Shown piece after piece: positions 43,870 through 53,265 of a DNA stretch of 64,000 nucleotides. The notes beneath the pieces were generated by a model. It had not been told where the DNA came from, did not search any database, and saw nothing but the letters and a program-made list of their open reading frames with translations. The translations under genes were made by a program, and so were the position numbers. Position 1 is the stretch's first letter. Each line of letters starts with the position of its first letter. The stretch lies in NCBI GenBank assembly GCA_016722655.1, contig JADKIR010000004.1:2542001-2606000 (forward strand), written 5' to 3'. Origin of the DNA: Cytophagaceae bacterium (lineage in GTDB: Bacteria > Bacteroidota > Bacteroidia > Cytophagales > Spirosomataceae).

Positions 43870-44076
43870 ATGAATAAGCAGGAAATTTTTAAAAAAATAA
43901 AAAAAACTCTTGAGCAAACTTTTGATTTGGAAATTGATTTTTCGAAAAAAAAATACAAGAAAATGATTAAAAAAATTTCGAAAAAAATGAATAAAGATTT
44001 GGATGTAAGCAATAAGAAAAAGAAAAAAAGGTTTAAAAATCTTCCTGTCCAGCCTCCAAAAGTATGGGGAACCTAA
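43870..44076 (+). CDS. Small lysine-rich basic protein, unknown
   Basis: 68 aa, about 40 percent lysine, with blocks such as KKIKKTLEQTFDLEIDF, KKYKKMIKKISKKMNKDL and NKKKKKRF, ending NLPVQPPKVWGT. The charge pattern and the ordinary ending suggest a real product, perhaps a nucleic-acid or ribosome-associated protein. A Phe-rich ORF on the other strand (43861-44109) is its mirror. It starts before the lamin-tail gene (12 bp gap) and would share its transcript. No family recognised. Confidence 0.5.
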   Translation: MNKQEIFKKIKKTLEQTFDLEIDFSKKKYKKMIKKISKKMNKDLDVSNKKKKKRFKNLPVQPPKVWGT

Positions 44077-44088
44077 AAATCTACTGAA

Positions 44089-45777
44089 ATGAAAAGCATA
44101 AGAATTCACATTATTCTAATTTTAATTTTTGCAACAACTCATAGTTGGTCACAAACACATCAACTCATCATAACTGAGATTTTTGCAGATCCAACACCCA
44201 GCCGGGGACTGCCCGAAAAGGAATTTGTTGAAATAAAGAACGCTACAAAAGAGGGTATTCAAATCAAAGGATTCAAGTTTATTTACGGAAGTACATCTTC
44301 TGAATTTTCTTCAAATATTTTAGCACCTGATGAACGGGTCATAGTTTGCAGAGCTGGAAATGAAACCGCATTTGAAAGTTATGGAAGGGTAATTACTTTG
44401 AAGAATTTTTCACTTTCGAATGAAGGGAATCTACTGATTATTGAAAACCCACAAAAAGAGTATATTACTTCGGTCAATTATTCCAATTCATGGTACTCCA
44501 AAGGACGTGAAGAAGGCTACTCTCTCGAAATGATCGATGAAAGTCAAGCTTGTAGGGGCAAAGAGAATTGGGCATCGTCTGTGGCGGCTATTGGTGCAAC
44601 TCCCGGTGGTGCAAATTCTGTCGGAAAAATTTTAATTGACACCGAATTGCCATTTCCGGTTTCTCAGAATAACAATGGTAGTATTCTTCAAATTTATTTT
44701 AATGAAAATATTGATAATAAAGATTTTAATATTGAAAATTTTGAAATTATTTCCGGAGATTTTTCTATACAAAAAGTTGTCTTTCATAAATTTTCGACTG
44801 ATTTTGTGGAAATTTTTATTGACAGAGTAATAGAAGAAGGGGAGTCTTTGGAATTAAAATTAAAGACCCTAACCGACTGTATTGGTAATCTAAACACAGA
44901 TATTATTCTGAGTTTCTCAAATGTGCCGGCACCCCAACAAGGTGAGATATTGATTTCTGAAATATTATTTAACCCGGCAGTTGGCGGAGAGGATTTTGTA
45001 GAGATTAAAAACATCTCTGAAAAACCATTAAACTTAAAAAATTGGAAACTCGCCAAAAGAGCAAAGGATGGTTCTTTTTCCGGTATTTCGTTAATTTCTT
45101 CCAAAGATTTAATTGTTAAGCCTACCGAATATTTAGCATTTTCAAAAAATAAAACTGCAGTATTATCCCAATACCCCGAAAGTAGTGTGCCAGACAATAT
45201 TAGGGAATTGAGCAGTTTCCCTTCATTAAATAATGATCAGGACCTGGTGTTACTTCTAAATGAGAATGAGCTTGTAATGGATTCTGTTTTTTATGAAGAA
45301 AAAATGCACAATCAACAGTTAAATAACCTCAATGGGGTGTCATTGGAAAGAGTGAATTTTAAATCAAATCATTCTGAAAAAAAGAACTGGCAGTCAGCTG
45401 CATCTGATGTAGGCTATGCTACGCCTGGCCGAAAAAATTCTCAGGAAGAATCTGAAAATTTAAGTCGTGACTTTTGGCTTGAAAACGTTGTTTTTAATCC
45501 TTATGAAAATGCCGGAAATGCGGTTTGCAAACTCAATTACCAGCTACCGGTTCAGGGAGCGGCATGCAACATAGCTATCATTGACCGCAATGGTGCCATA
45601 AAAAAGGTATTGATAAAAAATGGCATTTTGGGAACTTCCGGGATGTTTAACTGGGACGGAACCGACCATTCAGGCAAGCTCCTTCCTGTAGGTTATTATG
45701 TATTTAGAATCGAAGTTTTTTCTCCTGAAATCAACAAAACGTATCTTGTAAAAACTGTTTTGGCCGCTATCAATTGA
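44089..45777 (+). CDS. Exported protein with lamin-tail domains and FlgD-like C-terminus
   Basis: 562 aa, signal peptide ends HSWSQ. Two lamin-tail domains: residues ~22-130 (LIITEIFADPTPSRGLPEKEFVEIKN) and ~285-400 (GEILISEILFNPAVGGEDFVEIKN). An Ig-like domain (~180-280, with EKF-type metal loops) lies between. The end (FNWDGTDHSGKLLPVGYYVFRIEV) is a FlgD-Ig/CHU-like strand set. This pattern is common in cell-surface proteins of gliding Bacteroidota. Function unknown. Confidence 0.85.
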   Translation: MKSIRIHIILILIFATTHSWSQTHQLIITEIFADPTPSRGLPEKEFVEIKNATKEGIQIKGFKFIYGSTSSEFSSNILAPDERVIVCRAGNETAFESYGRVITLKNFSLSNEGNLLIIENPQKEYITSVNYSNSWYSKGREEGYSLEMIDESQACRGKENWASSVAAIGATPGGANSVGKILIDTELPFPVSQNNNGSILQIYFNENIDNKDFNIENFEIISGDFSIQKVVFHKFSTDFVEIFIDRVIEEGESLELKLKTLTDCIGNLNTDIILSFSNVPAPQQGEILISEILFNPAVGGEDFVEIKNISEKPLNLKNWKLAKRAKDGSFSGISLISSKDLIVKPTEYLAFSKNKTAVLSQYPESSVPDNIRELSSFPSLNNDQDLVLLLNENELVMDSVFYEEKMHNQQLNNLNGVSLERVNFKSNHSEKKNWQSAASDVGYATPGRKNSQEESENLSRDFWLENVVFNPYENAGNAVCKLNYQLPVQGAACNIAIIDRNGAIKKVLIKNGILGTSGMFNWDGTDHSGKLLPVGYYVFRIEVFSPEINKTYLVKTVLAAIN

Positions 45778-45799
45778 AAATGTGCATTTTTTCAAGGTA

Positions 45800-45823
45800 A
45801 AAATATAAGTTTTGTTATATTTT
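45800..45823 (+). terminator. Weak AT-only hairpin after the lamin-tail gene
   Basis: AAAATATAA (45800-45808) and TTATATTTT (45815-45823) followed by TTT. Stem is AT only, so terminator strength is doubtful. Confidence 0.3.
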
Positions 45824-45889
45824 TTTCGAGAATAGTAAAACCTATCTGCTTTTATTGCCTAATTTTAGCGTTCATTTTTTAGGTTATTG

Positions 45890-48800
45890 ATGAATCAAAG
45901 AGTTATTGTCTTATTGCTACTGGGTATAGTTTTGTTTTCCTGCAAAGAAAAAACCCTTTTTACCAAAATTGAGGCCGGGGATTCCGGAATCACATTTTCA
46001 AACAGAATAATAGAGAACGACTCTATGAATATTCTTAAGTTTGAATATGTGTACAATGGCTCCGGTGTGGGTGTTGCCGACTTTGACAACGATGGTCTCC
46101 AGGATATATTTTTTAGCGGAAACCAGGTGGAAAATCAACTTTATCTCAATAAAGCCAATTTCAAATTTGTTAATATTTCATCACAAGCCGGCATTAGCAA
46201 TTATGGAAGATGGTGCTCGGGTGTGACCACTGTCGATATAAATGGTGATGGTTGGATGGATATTTACGTTTCGGCAACGGTTAAAAGTAATGAAAAAGAC
46301 CGCCAAAACCTGCTCTATGTAAACCAGGGACTGAAAAATGGTGTGCCGGTTTTTAAAGAAATGGCGGCAGAATACGGTGTAAATGATAATGGACACAGCG
46401 AAAATGCAACTTTCTTTGATTCAGATAACGACGGTGATCTGGACCTTTATGTTATTACCAATATCATAGATTTATATCCTAATCAATACAGAGAAAAAAT
46501 AATCAATGGCTCACATCCCAATACCGACCGTTTCTACAGATGCGACTGGGATGAAAAGTTGGGCCATGTTGTATATAAAAATGTGTCAAAAGAAGCCGGA
46601 ATATTAATTGAAGGCCATGGACTGGGAATCAATGTTTGTGATATTAATAAAGACGGCTGGAAAGATATTTATGTAACAAACGATTACCTGTCTGATGACT
46701 TGCTCTATATCAACAATCAGGATGGTACATTCAGTGATCAGGCAGCCAGGTTTTTCAAACACACCTCTCAAAGTGCCATGGGAAATGATATTGGCGATAT
46801 AAATAATGATGGTTTTCTTGATATTTTGTCAATGGATATGCTGGCAAAAAATAATGTCAGAAAAAAAGTATTGACAGGCCCAAATAACTACCAGTCTTAT
46901 ATTTTTAACGATACATACAAATATACATTCCAGTATATGCGTAACTGCCTTCAGATCAACAACGGAATAGATACTCAAAACAGCCCGATGTTTAGTGAAG
47001 TTAGTTTTTTGGCCGGAATAGGGGAGACCGACTGGAGCTGGACACCATCTATTGCTGATTTTGATAATGATGGTTACAAAGATATAATTATTACCAATGG
47101 TTTTCCGAAAGATGTAACCGACAGAGATTTTATGGCTTTCAGGTCTGAATCGGAAAGACTGGCTACTCAGGAGTTTTTACTGGGTCAGATTCCTGAAGTT
47201 AAAATCAGTAATTATGCATTCAGGAACAAAGGAAATCTGGAGTTTGAAAATGTAACAAAAAAATGGGGAATGGATACTCCTTCTTTTTCAAATGGTGCGG
47301 TATATGCCGATTTGGATAGTGATGGTGACCTCGATTACATCATCAATAACATCAATGATTCGGCATTTGTATATCGCAACAATCTCCTCCAGACTGAGGA
47401 AGGAAAGCAAAGCCACTTTTTGAGATTGAAATTTGAAGGAAATGAGAAAAATAGATTTGGAATTGGAACTGTAGCCGAATTATTATTTGAAGATGGAGAA
47501 AAAATTGTAGCAGAAAACAACCCTAGCAGAGGGTACTTGTCAAGTATTGAGCCCTATTTACATTTTGGTTTAGGTTCCAAAAAAGTGCGGAGTTTAACCG
47601 TGAAATGGTATAATGGCAAAAGTCAGACATTTGAAAATCCGGAAATTGATAAAGTGTTGACTGTCAATATTAAAAATGCAAATATTGATACCAAATATAA
47701 TTCAGCTCCGGGCTTAAACCTGGTGACCGATATTACGAAGGAAGTAGGGATAAATTATGTTCACTCCGAAAGAGACTACATTGATTTTAATAGCCAAAAT
47801 CTATTGCCTTTTAAACTCTCTGAATTTGGTCCCGGTATGGCCACCGGTGATGTAAATGGCGATGGATTGGAAGATGTTTTCATGGGTGGTAGCAGATTTC
47901 ATATCGGTAAATTTTTCATGCAAAAATCTGACGGAAGATTTATCGTAAAACCACTGGAAGATACCACTAATCAAAACTTGAAATTATCTGAAGATCTGGG
48001 ACCTTTGCTTTTTGATGCTGATGGTGACAATGACCTTGACCTTTATATCTGTCATGGAGGAAATGAATCGCAAAAAGATTCTCCGGACTATCAGGATGCG
48101 TTTTATGTCAATGACGGGAAAGGTAATTTTAGTTTAAAAAACGACGCACTTCCCAAAATTACTGAAAGTACCTCCTGTGTCAGAGCAGCTGATTATGACA
48201 ACGACGGTGATTTGGATCTTGTGGTTTCGGGGCGAAATGTCCCCAACGAATATCCAAAATTTACCTCAAGTTATATACTGAGGAACGATTCCAAAAATGG
48301 CATACCTAAGTTTACCGATGCAGGTGCCAAAGTAGCACCCGGATTGAAAAATATCGGTCTGGTGTGTGATATCCTTTGGACAGACTTTGATTCTGATGGC
48401 TGGATTGACCTCATGCTGGCTTCAGAATGGAGTGAAATTCAATTTTTCAGAAACAAAAAAGGGATATTCCAAAAAGTCGAAAATACTGGTTTGGAATCTT
48501 TACAGGGACTTTGGACTTCAATTAATGGTGCCGACTTTGACTTTGATGGCGACATAGACTATATCGTTGGAAATATTGGAAACAATACTCTTTTAAAAGG
48601 TACTCAGGAAGAGCCGGTCAAAGTAATTGCGAAAGATTTTGATAAGAACGGAGTCTATGATCTTTTTCCCTTTGTGTATTTTACAACCCCTCAAAATGAA
48701 CGGAAACTGGTGCCGTTTCATGGTAAAGATGATGTTAATAAACAATTGAACAGCACCCGCAAAAAATTTGTGTCTTTCAATGAGTTTTCCAACGCAGATT

Positions 48801-49384
48801 ATGACAATCTTTTTACGGCTGAGGAGAAAAAAGATGCTCAGATCTTAACATTAAATACCAACGCAACTGTTTATGTGGAAAATAAAGGCGGTGGAAAGTT
48901 TGAGGTAAAAGTATTGCCCTGGCAAGCTCAGACAAGCACTGTTTATGGTATCACAATTCAGGACTTTGACAACGACAATCTTCCCGACGTGATCTTGTCC
49001 GGAAATAATTTTGGAAATGAAATCCTGGTCGGCCGTATGGACGCTTCCAACGGTGTATTTCTTAAAGGCGATGGAAAAGGGAATTTTAAAGTTATTCGTA
49101 ATTCAGGATTTTATCTCCCCAAAGATGCCAAAAGTGCGGTTACTTTGACTAGTGTTGGTGGCAAGCTATTAATTTTCGGGTCACAAAATCGGGGACCTTT
49201 AAGAGTTTTTGGGTCCAACCTTCAAAAAACCAGTATTCCTGTTACTTCCAAAACTAAGGCAATAACTTATTCTATTGCCGGAAAAACCGCCAGAAAAGAA
49301 TTATATTATGGTTCGGGCTATTTGGGACAGTCAACGAGAAATGTTTTTTTACCCGCCAATTCAAAAATCGTAAAAATAGAATGA
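45890..49384 (+). CDS. FG-GAP/VCBS-repeat lipoprotein with ASPIC/UnbV domain
   Basis: About 1164 aa from ATG 45890. Lipobox LFSCKE. Many FG-GAP (integrin-like) repeats with calcium loops: VGVADFDNDGLQDIFF, VDINGDGWMDIYV, FFDSDNDGDLDLYV and more. Residues ~500-595 form an ASPIC/UnbV domain (RFGIGTVAELLFEDG, YLHFGLGSKKVRSLTVKWYNGKSQTFENP). Such CRTAC1-like proteins are common in Bacteroidota surface operons. It overlaps the next gene by 4 bp. Confidence 0.93.
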   Translation: MNQRVIVLLLLGIVLFSCKEKTLFTKIEAGDSGITFSNRIIENDSMNILKFEYVYNGSGVGVADFDNDGLQDIFFSGNQVENQLYLNKANFKFVNISSQAGISNYGRWCSGVTTVDINGDGWMDIYVSATVKSNEKDRQNLLYVNQGLKNGVPVFKEMAAEYGVNDNGHSENATFFDSDNDGDLDLYVITNIIDLYPNQYREKIINGSHPNTDRFYRCDWDEKLGHVVYKNVSKEAGILIEGHGLGINVCDINKDGWKDIYVTNDYLSDDLLYINNQDGTFSDQAARFFKHTSQSAMGNDIGDINNDGFLDILSMDMLAKNNVRKKVLTGPNNYQSYIFNDTYKYTFQYMRNCLQINNGIDTQNSPMFSEVSFLAGIGETDWSWTPSIADFDNDGYKDIIITNGFPKDVTDRDFMAFRSESERLATQEFLLGQIPEVKISNYAFRNKGNLEFENVTKKWGMDTPSFSNGAVYADLDSDGDLDYIINNINDSAFVYRNNLLQTEEGKQSHFLRLKFEGNEKNRFGIGTVAELLFEDGEKIVAENNPSRGYLSSIEPYLHFGLGSKKVRSLTVKWYNGKSQTFENPEIDKVLTVNIKNANIDTKYNSAPGLNLVTDITKEVGINYVHSERDYIDFNSQNLLPFKLSEFGPGMATGDVNGDGLEDVFMGGSRFHIGKFFMQKSDGRFIVKPLEDTTNQNLKLSEDLGPLLFDADGDNDLDLYICHGGNESQKDSPDYQDAFYVNDGKGNFSLKNDALPKITESTSCVRAADYDNDGDLDLVVSGRNVPNEYPKFTSSYILRNDSKNGIPKFTDAGAKVAPGLKNIGLVCDILWTDFDSDGWIDLMLASEWSEIQFFRNKKGIFQKVENTGLESLQGLWTSINGADFDFDGDIDYIVGNIGNNTLLKGTQEEPVKVIAKDFDKNGVYDLFPFVYFTTPQNERKLVPFHGKDDVNKQLNSTRKKFVSFNEFSNADYDNLFTAEEKKDAQILTLNTNATVYVENKGGGKFEVKVLPWQAQTSTVYGITIQDFDNDNLPDVILSGNNFGNEILVGRMDASNGVFLKGDGKGNFKVIRNSGFYLPKDAKSAVTLTSVGGKLLIFGSQNRGPLRVFGSNLQKTSIPVTSKTKAITYSIAGKTARKELYYGSGYLGQSTRNVFLPANSKIVKIE

Positions 49385-50856
49385 GGCAGATTTTAGTTTT
49401 AATAATTTTTTTGCCAATAATATTTTCCTGTAGAAAAAGTCAAAATGAGGCATCTTCACCTCCTCAGGAAACCAAACTTAGCGGTGAAGAGCTGTCAAAG
49501 ATTCATTGTGCAAGTTGCCATAAATATCCTGACCCTGCTCAGCTTCCAACAGAGTTTTGGGTAAGTTCTGTGTTGCCAAATATGAGTTATAGATTAGGTG
49601 TCGGGGATTATTTTGGCGAATTGATGTCCAAATCTTCTGATGAATCCAATCTAATATTAGAAAATGGTATTTATCAGACATCTCCTTTATTGCATCAAAA
49701 AGATTGGGAGAAAATAGTGGAGTTTTATAAAAATAATTCACCGAAAGAATTTCCAAAAATACCCTCAAAGATTGTAACTGAGCTAACCGCTTTTAAGGTT
49801 CAAAATATTGATTACAAGGGGAATGAAATCATTATGAGCCAGTTTGATCCGGTTCAAAATTCTATTTTTATTTCAGAAGCGGTTTCAAAAGATTTATTTG
49901 AGTTAAAATCTTCGGAGAAAAAAAGCCTTAATCCTGGCAACAAATTTCCTATTGTGGATTTTGATAATCATTCAAAATATGGCAAAGTATGGCTCGAAAT
50001 AGGAAATATGAACCCTAACGACCTGAAACAAGGAAAACTCCGGACAGCAAACAAAGTTCTGCTAGATTCGCTCAAGCGACCGGTTGACTTGCTTCTTGCT
50101 GACATGAATGGCGATAAAACTGATGACTTTGTGATTTCATCATTCGGCAATCACCTGGGAAGTCTAAGCTGGTACGATGGACTCAATTTTACCAAACATC
50201 CGCTGTTGGAGCTACCTGGAGCCAGAGTTTCCTATTTTATTGACCTTGACCACGATGGCCTCAAAGACGTGTTGGCTCTCATGACTCAAGCCCGGGAATC
50301 AATAGTATTTTTTAAAAACAAAGGCAAAGGGGAGTTTGAAATGCAAAATCTGCTTGAATTTTTGCCCAATTATGGCTCAAGCTATTTTGAAATGGCAGAC
50401 ATTGACCTGGACAATGACCTCGATATTATTTATACCAATGGCGACAATGCCGATTTGTCTATTACCTTGAAGCCATATCATGGACTGAGAATTTTTGTAA
50501 ATGATGGAAAAAATAATTTTACAGAAAAATATTTCTATCCGCAAAATGGAGCTTCCAAAGTTTTGGCGAGAGATTTTGATATGGACGGTGATCTGGATTT
50601 AGCAAGCATCTCCTATTTTCCGGATCATACCAAAAGTGAAAGTTTTCTATTTTTTGAGAATAAAGGAAATATCAAATTTGAAGTAAAAACATTAAGTTAC
50701 TTTTCAAAAATAAAAATTCTCACACTTGATGCCGGGGATTTTGACAAAGACGGCGACTTAGATATTGTTTTGGGAGGCTTTGACAGAAGTTTAGAGGCAA
50801 ATTCCCGAAAATCAAAGAATGTTTTTGTATTATTGAACAAAAAAATTAAGCGATAA
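49381..50856 (+). CDS. VCBS-repeat lipoprotein with c-type haem motif
   Basis: 491 aa. Lipobox IIFSC (Cys17). A CASCH haem motif at residues 43-47 followed by HKYPDPAQLPTEFW, a cytochrome-c-like N-terminal segment. From ~250 on, FG-GAP repeats (LADMNGDKTDDFVISSFG, MADIDLDNDLDIIY, ARDFDMDGDLDLAS). The haem may accept electrons or be structural. It is in an operon with a VCBS lipoprotein upstream (4-bp overlap) and an S9 peptidase downstream (1-bp overlap). Confidence 0.85.
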   Translation: MRQILVLIIFLPIIFSCRKSQNEASSPPQETKLSGEELSKIHCASCHKYPDPAQLPTEFWVSSVLPNMSYRLGVGDYFGELMSKSSDESNLILENGIYQTSPLLHQKDWEKIVEFYKNNSPKEFPKIPSKIVTELTAFKVQNIDYKGNEIIMSQFDPVQNSIFISEAVSKDLFELKSSEKKSLNPGNKFPIVDFDNHSKYGKVWLEIGNMNPNDLKQGKLRTANKVLLDSLKRPVDLLLADMNGDKTDDFVISSFGNHLGSLSWYDGLNFTKHPLLELPGARVSYFIDLDHDGLKDVLALMTQARESIVFFKNKGKGEFEMQNLLEFLPNYGSSYFEMADIDLDNDLDIIYTNGDNADLSITLKPYHGLRIFVNDGKNNFTEKYFYPQNGASKVLARDFDMDGDLDLASISYFPDHTKSESFLFFENKGNIKFEVKTLSYFSKIKILTLDAGDFDKDGDLDIVLGGFDRSLEANSRKSKNVFVLLNKKIKR

Positions 50857-53198
50857 TGTCCTTCAGATTCCAATTTGCTTTCACAAGTATTTTCCTTGTG
50901 TCAATTTCTTCTTTTGCCCAAAATTCCCTCTCAGTTGATAAAATAATGCGTGACCCAAAATGGATGGGAACATCACCTACCGGAATTTCATGGGGCGATG
51001 CGTCAAATTCAATTTATTTTAATTGGAATCCCGACAATAATCCTGCAGATTCTCTTTACCAATATAGTTTAGATACCAAAAAGATTTCCAAAGTCCAAAA
51101 GGAAGATAAAATCAGTTTAAGCTTAGGGTCAGGCATTTATAATAAAGATTTTTCGAAAAAAATATATTCCAAATCCGGCGATTTATATTTATATGATAGT
51201 ATTTCCGGAAATATTCTGCGTTTGACCGAAACCAATGAAATTGAAACCAATCCCTCTTTTTCAATTGATGGCAAATCAGTTTTTTTCCAAAAAGACAATA
51301 ATTTTTATTCTATAAAACTTGAAAATGGTGTTTTAAAACAGTTTACTGACTTTGACAAAGGTTCAAAAAATCAGGAAAAGAAAAAAACAGAAGAAGAAAC
51401 ATGGCTGGAAAAAGACCAGCTGGCTTTATTTGAGGTTTTGTCGGAAAGAAAAAATAAAGAAACAGCTACAAAAAAACAGGAAAATGAAATCAAAAAGTTA
51501 AAAAAAATATATCTCGATAGTAAGCGACTCACAGAGACTGAGATTTCTCCAAATGGTGATTTTGTAGTTTTTAGTACAATGGAATCACCCAAAAATTCGA
51601 AAAGTACGATTGTTCCAAATTATGTAAATACAACGGGTTATACAGAGGATATTTCTGCCCGAAACAAGGTTGGGTCTCCTCAATCCATCCTGGAGAGTTA
51701 TTTGTTTGATTTTAAAAGAGATACGGTATTTTCACTTAAATACAAAAACCTGCCAGGTATTGAAACGCTGCCACTTTTTCTAAAAGAATATGGTTTTGAT
51801 ACATTGAAAGAATATAAAAACAGACGAATAAACTTTGGGCAATTTGTCTGGTCGCCTTCCGGGAAAAATCTGGTAGCAGTGGCTCGCTCAGTGGACAATA
51901 AAGATCGCTGGATTGTTAAAATCGATATTCAAAACGGAAAAGTAGAATCTCTGGATCACCAACATGATGAGGCCTGGATTGCCGGACCCGGCATAGGAGG
52001 GGCTTTTGGGGGTTCTACACTTGGATTTATCGATGAAGATAATATTTATTTTCAATCAGAATTTACGGGATATTCACATTTATACCGATATAATATTTCT
52101 TCCAAAACAAAAACCACTTTAACCACAGGTAATTTTGAAGTCCAGAAAGTTATACTTTCAAGAGATAAAAAGCAGTTTTACATTTCTGCCAATAAAGAGC
52201 ATCCCGGAGAGCAGCATTTTTATCATCTGTCAGTAAATGGGGGAGAATTACAAAAAGTCACTTCCATGAAAGGGGCGAATGAGGTTACAATTTCGCCCGA
52301 CGAAAAATTGCTTGCAATCAGATACTCTTATTCCAATAAACCCTGGGAATTGTTTTTGCAGGAAAATTTACCGGGTAAAAATGCCATCCAAATCACAACT
52401 TCCAGCTCCAAAGAATTTAATTCATATCCCTGGCTTGATCCGCAATTATTGAGTTTTAAAGCACGAGATGGACAGGAAGTTTTTGGAAGGATTTACAAAC
52501 CAAAAAAATCCAATAAAAAAGCCGTAATATTTGTTCATGGTGCGGGGTATCTTCAAAATGCCCACAGCTGGTGGAGCAGCTATTTTAGGGAATATATGTT
52601 TCATAATTTATTGGTGGAGAAAGGTTATACTGTTTTTGATATAGATTACAGAGGCTCAGCGGGATATGGCAGAGATGTCAGAACCGGCATTTACCGGCAC
52701 ATGGGTGGTAAAGATTTGACCGACCATCTGGATGCAGCTGAGTTTTTGGCCAAAAATCATGGCATAAATCCACAAAAAATTGGCATCTATGGCGGTTCTT
52801 ATGGTGGATTTATTACTTTGATGGCCTTGTTTACAGCACCAGGCACATTTAAAGCGGGAGCAGCTTTAAGACCTGTTACTGACTGGGCGGCTTACAATCA
52901 CGGTTATACTTCAAATATTTTGAATACACCACAGTCTGATAGCCTGGCGTATAAACGTAGCTCACCTATCTATTTTGCTAAAGGACTCACAGATAACCTC
53001 CTGATTTGTCATGGAGTTGTTGATGTAAATGTTCATTATCAGGACGTTGTGAGATTGACGCAACGGTTGATTGAACTCAAAAAAGACAACTGGGAAGTGG
53101 CTTCGTATCCGGTTGAAGACCATGGATTTGTGGAGCCCAGCAGCTGGACCGACGAGTATAAAAGAATTTTAAAGTTATTTGAAGAAAAATTGAAATAA
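50856..53198 (+). CDS. S9 family serine peptidase (dipeptidyl-peptidase/acylaminoacyl type)
   Basis: 780 aa, signal peptide ends SSFAQ. N-terminal beta-propeller (residues ~30-520) and a C-terminal alpha/beta hydrolase. Nucleophile Ser648 in GGSYGGF, Asp in HGVVDVNVHYQD and His in EDHGFVEP. Cleaves oligopeptides in the periplasm. The operon with VCBS and haem-containing lipoproteins is unusual; the peptidase may process or use peptides released at the surface. Confidence 0.93.
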   Translation: MSFRFQFAFTSIFLVSISSFAQNSLSVDKIMRDPKWMGTSPTGISWGDASNSIYFNWNPDNNPADSLYQYSLDTKKISKVQKEDKISLSLGSGIYNKDFSKKIYSKSGDLYLYDSISGNILRLTETNEIETNPSFSIDGKSVFFQKDNNFYSIKLENGVLKQFTDFDKGSKNQEKKKTEEETWLEKDQLALFEVLSERKNKETATKKQENEIKKLKKIYLDSKRLTETEISPNGDFVVFSTMESPKNSKSTIVPNYVNTTGYTEDISARNKVGSPQSILESYLFDFKRDTVFSLKYKNLPGIETLPLFLKEYGFDTLKEYKNRRINFGQFVWSPSGKNLVAVARSVDNKDRWIVKIDIQNGKVESLDHQHDEAWIAGPGIGGAFGGSTLGFIDEDNIYFQSEFTGYSHLYRYNISSKTKTTLTTGNFEVQKVILSRDKKQFYISANKEHPGEQHFYHLSVNGGELQKVTSMKGANEVTISPDEKLLAIRYSYSNKPWELFLQENLPGKNAIQITTSSSKEFNSYPWLDPQLLSFKARDGQEVFGRIYKPKKSNKKAVIFVHGAGYLQNAHSWWSSYFREYMFHNLLVEKGYTVFDIDYRGSAGYGRDVRTGIYRHMGGKDLTDHLDAAEFLAKNHGINPQKIGIYGGSYGGFITLMALFTAPGTFKAGAALRPVTDWAAYNHGYTSNILNTPQSDSLAYKRSSPIYFAKGLTDNLLICHGVVDVNVHYQDVVRLTQRLIELKKDNWEVASYPVEDHGFVEPSSWTDEYKRILKLFEEKLK

Positions 53199-53265
53199 TT
53201 GGTTTGTAAAGCATTATTTTAATAACTAAATTTAGCGAAAATACTTAGCCTTGGGCTATACAACT

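Noticed and set aside
43861..44109. 82 aa Phe-rich minus-strand ORF
   Set aside because: It mirrors the lysine-rich small gene (AAA/TTT codons); its composition is that of an antisense shadow.
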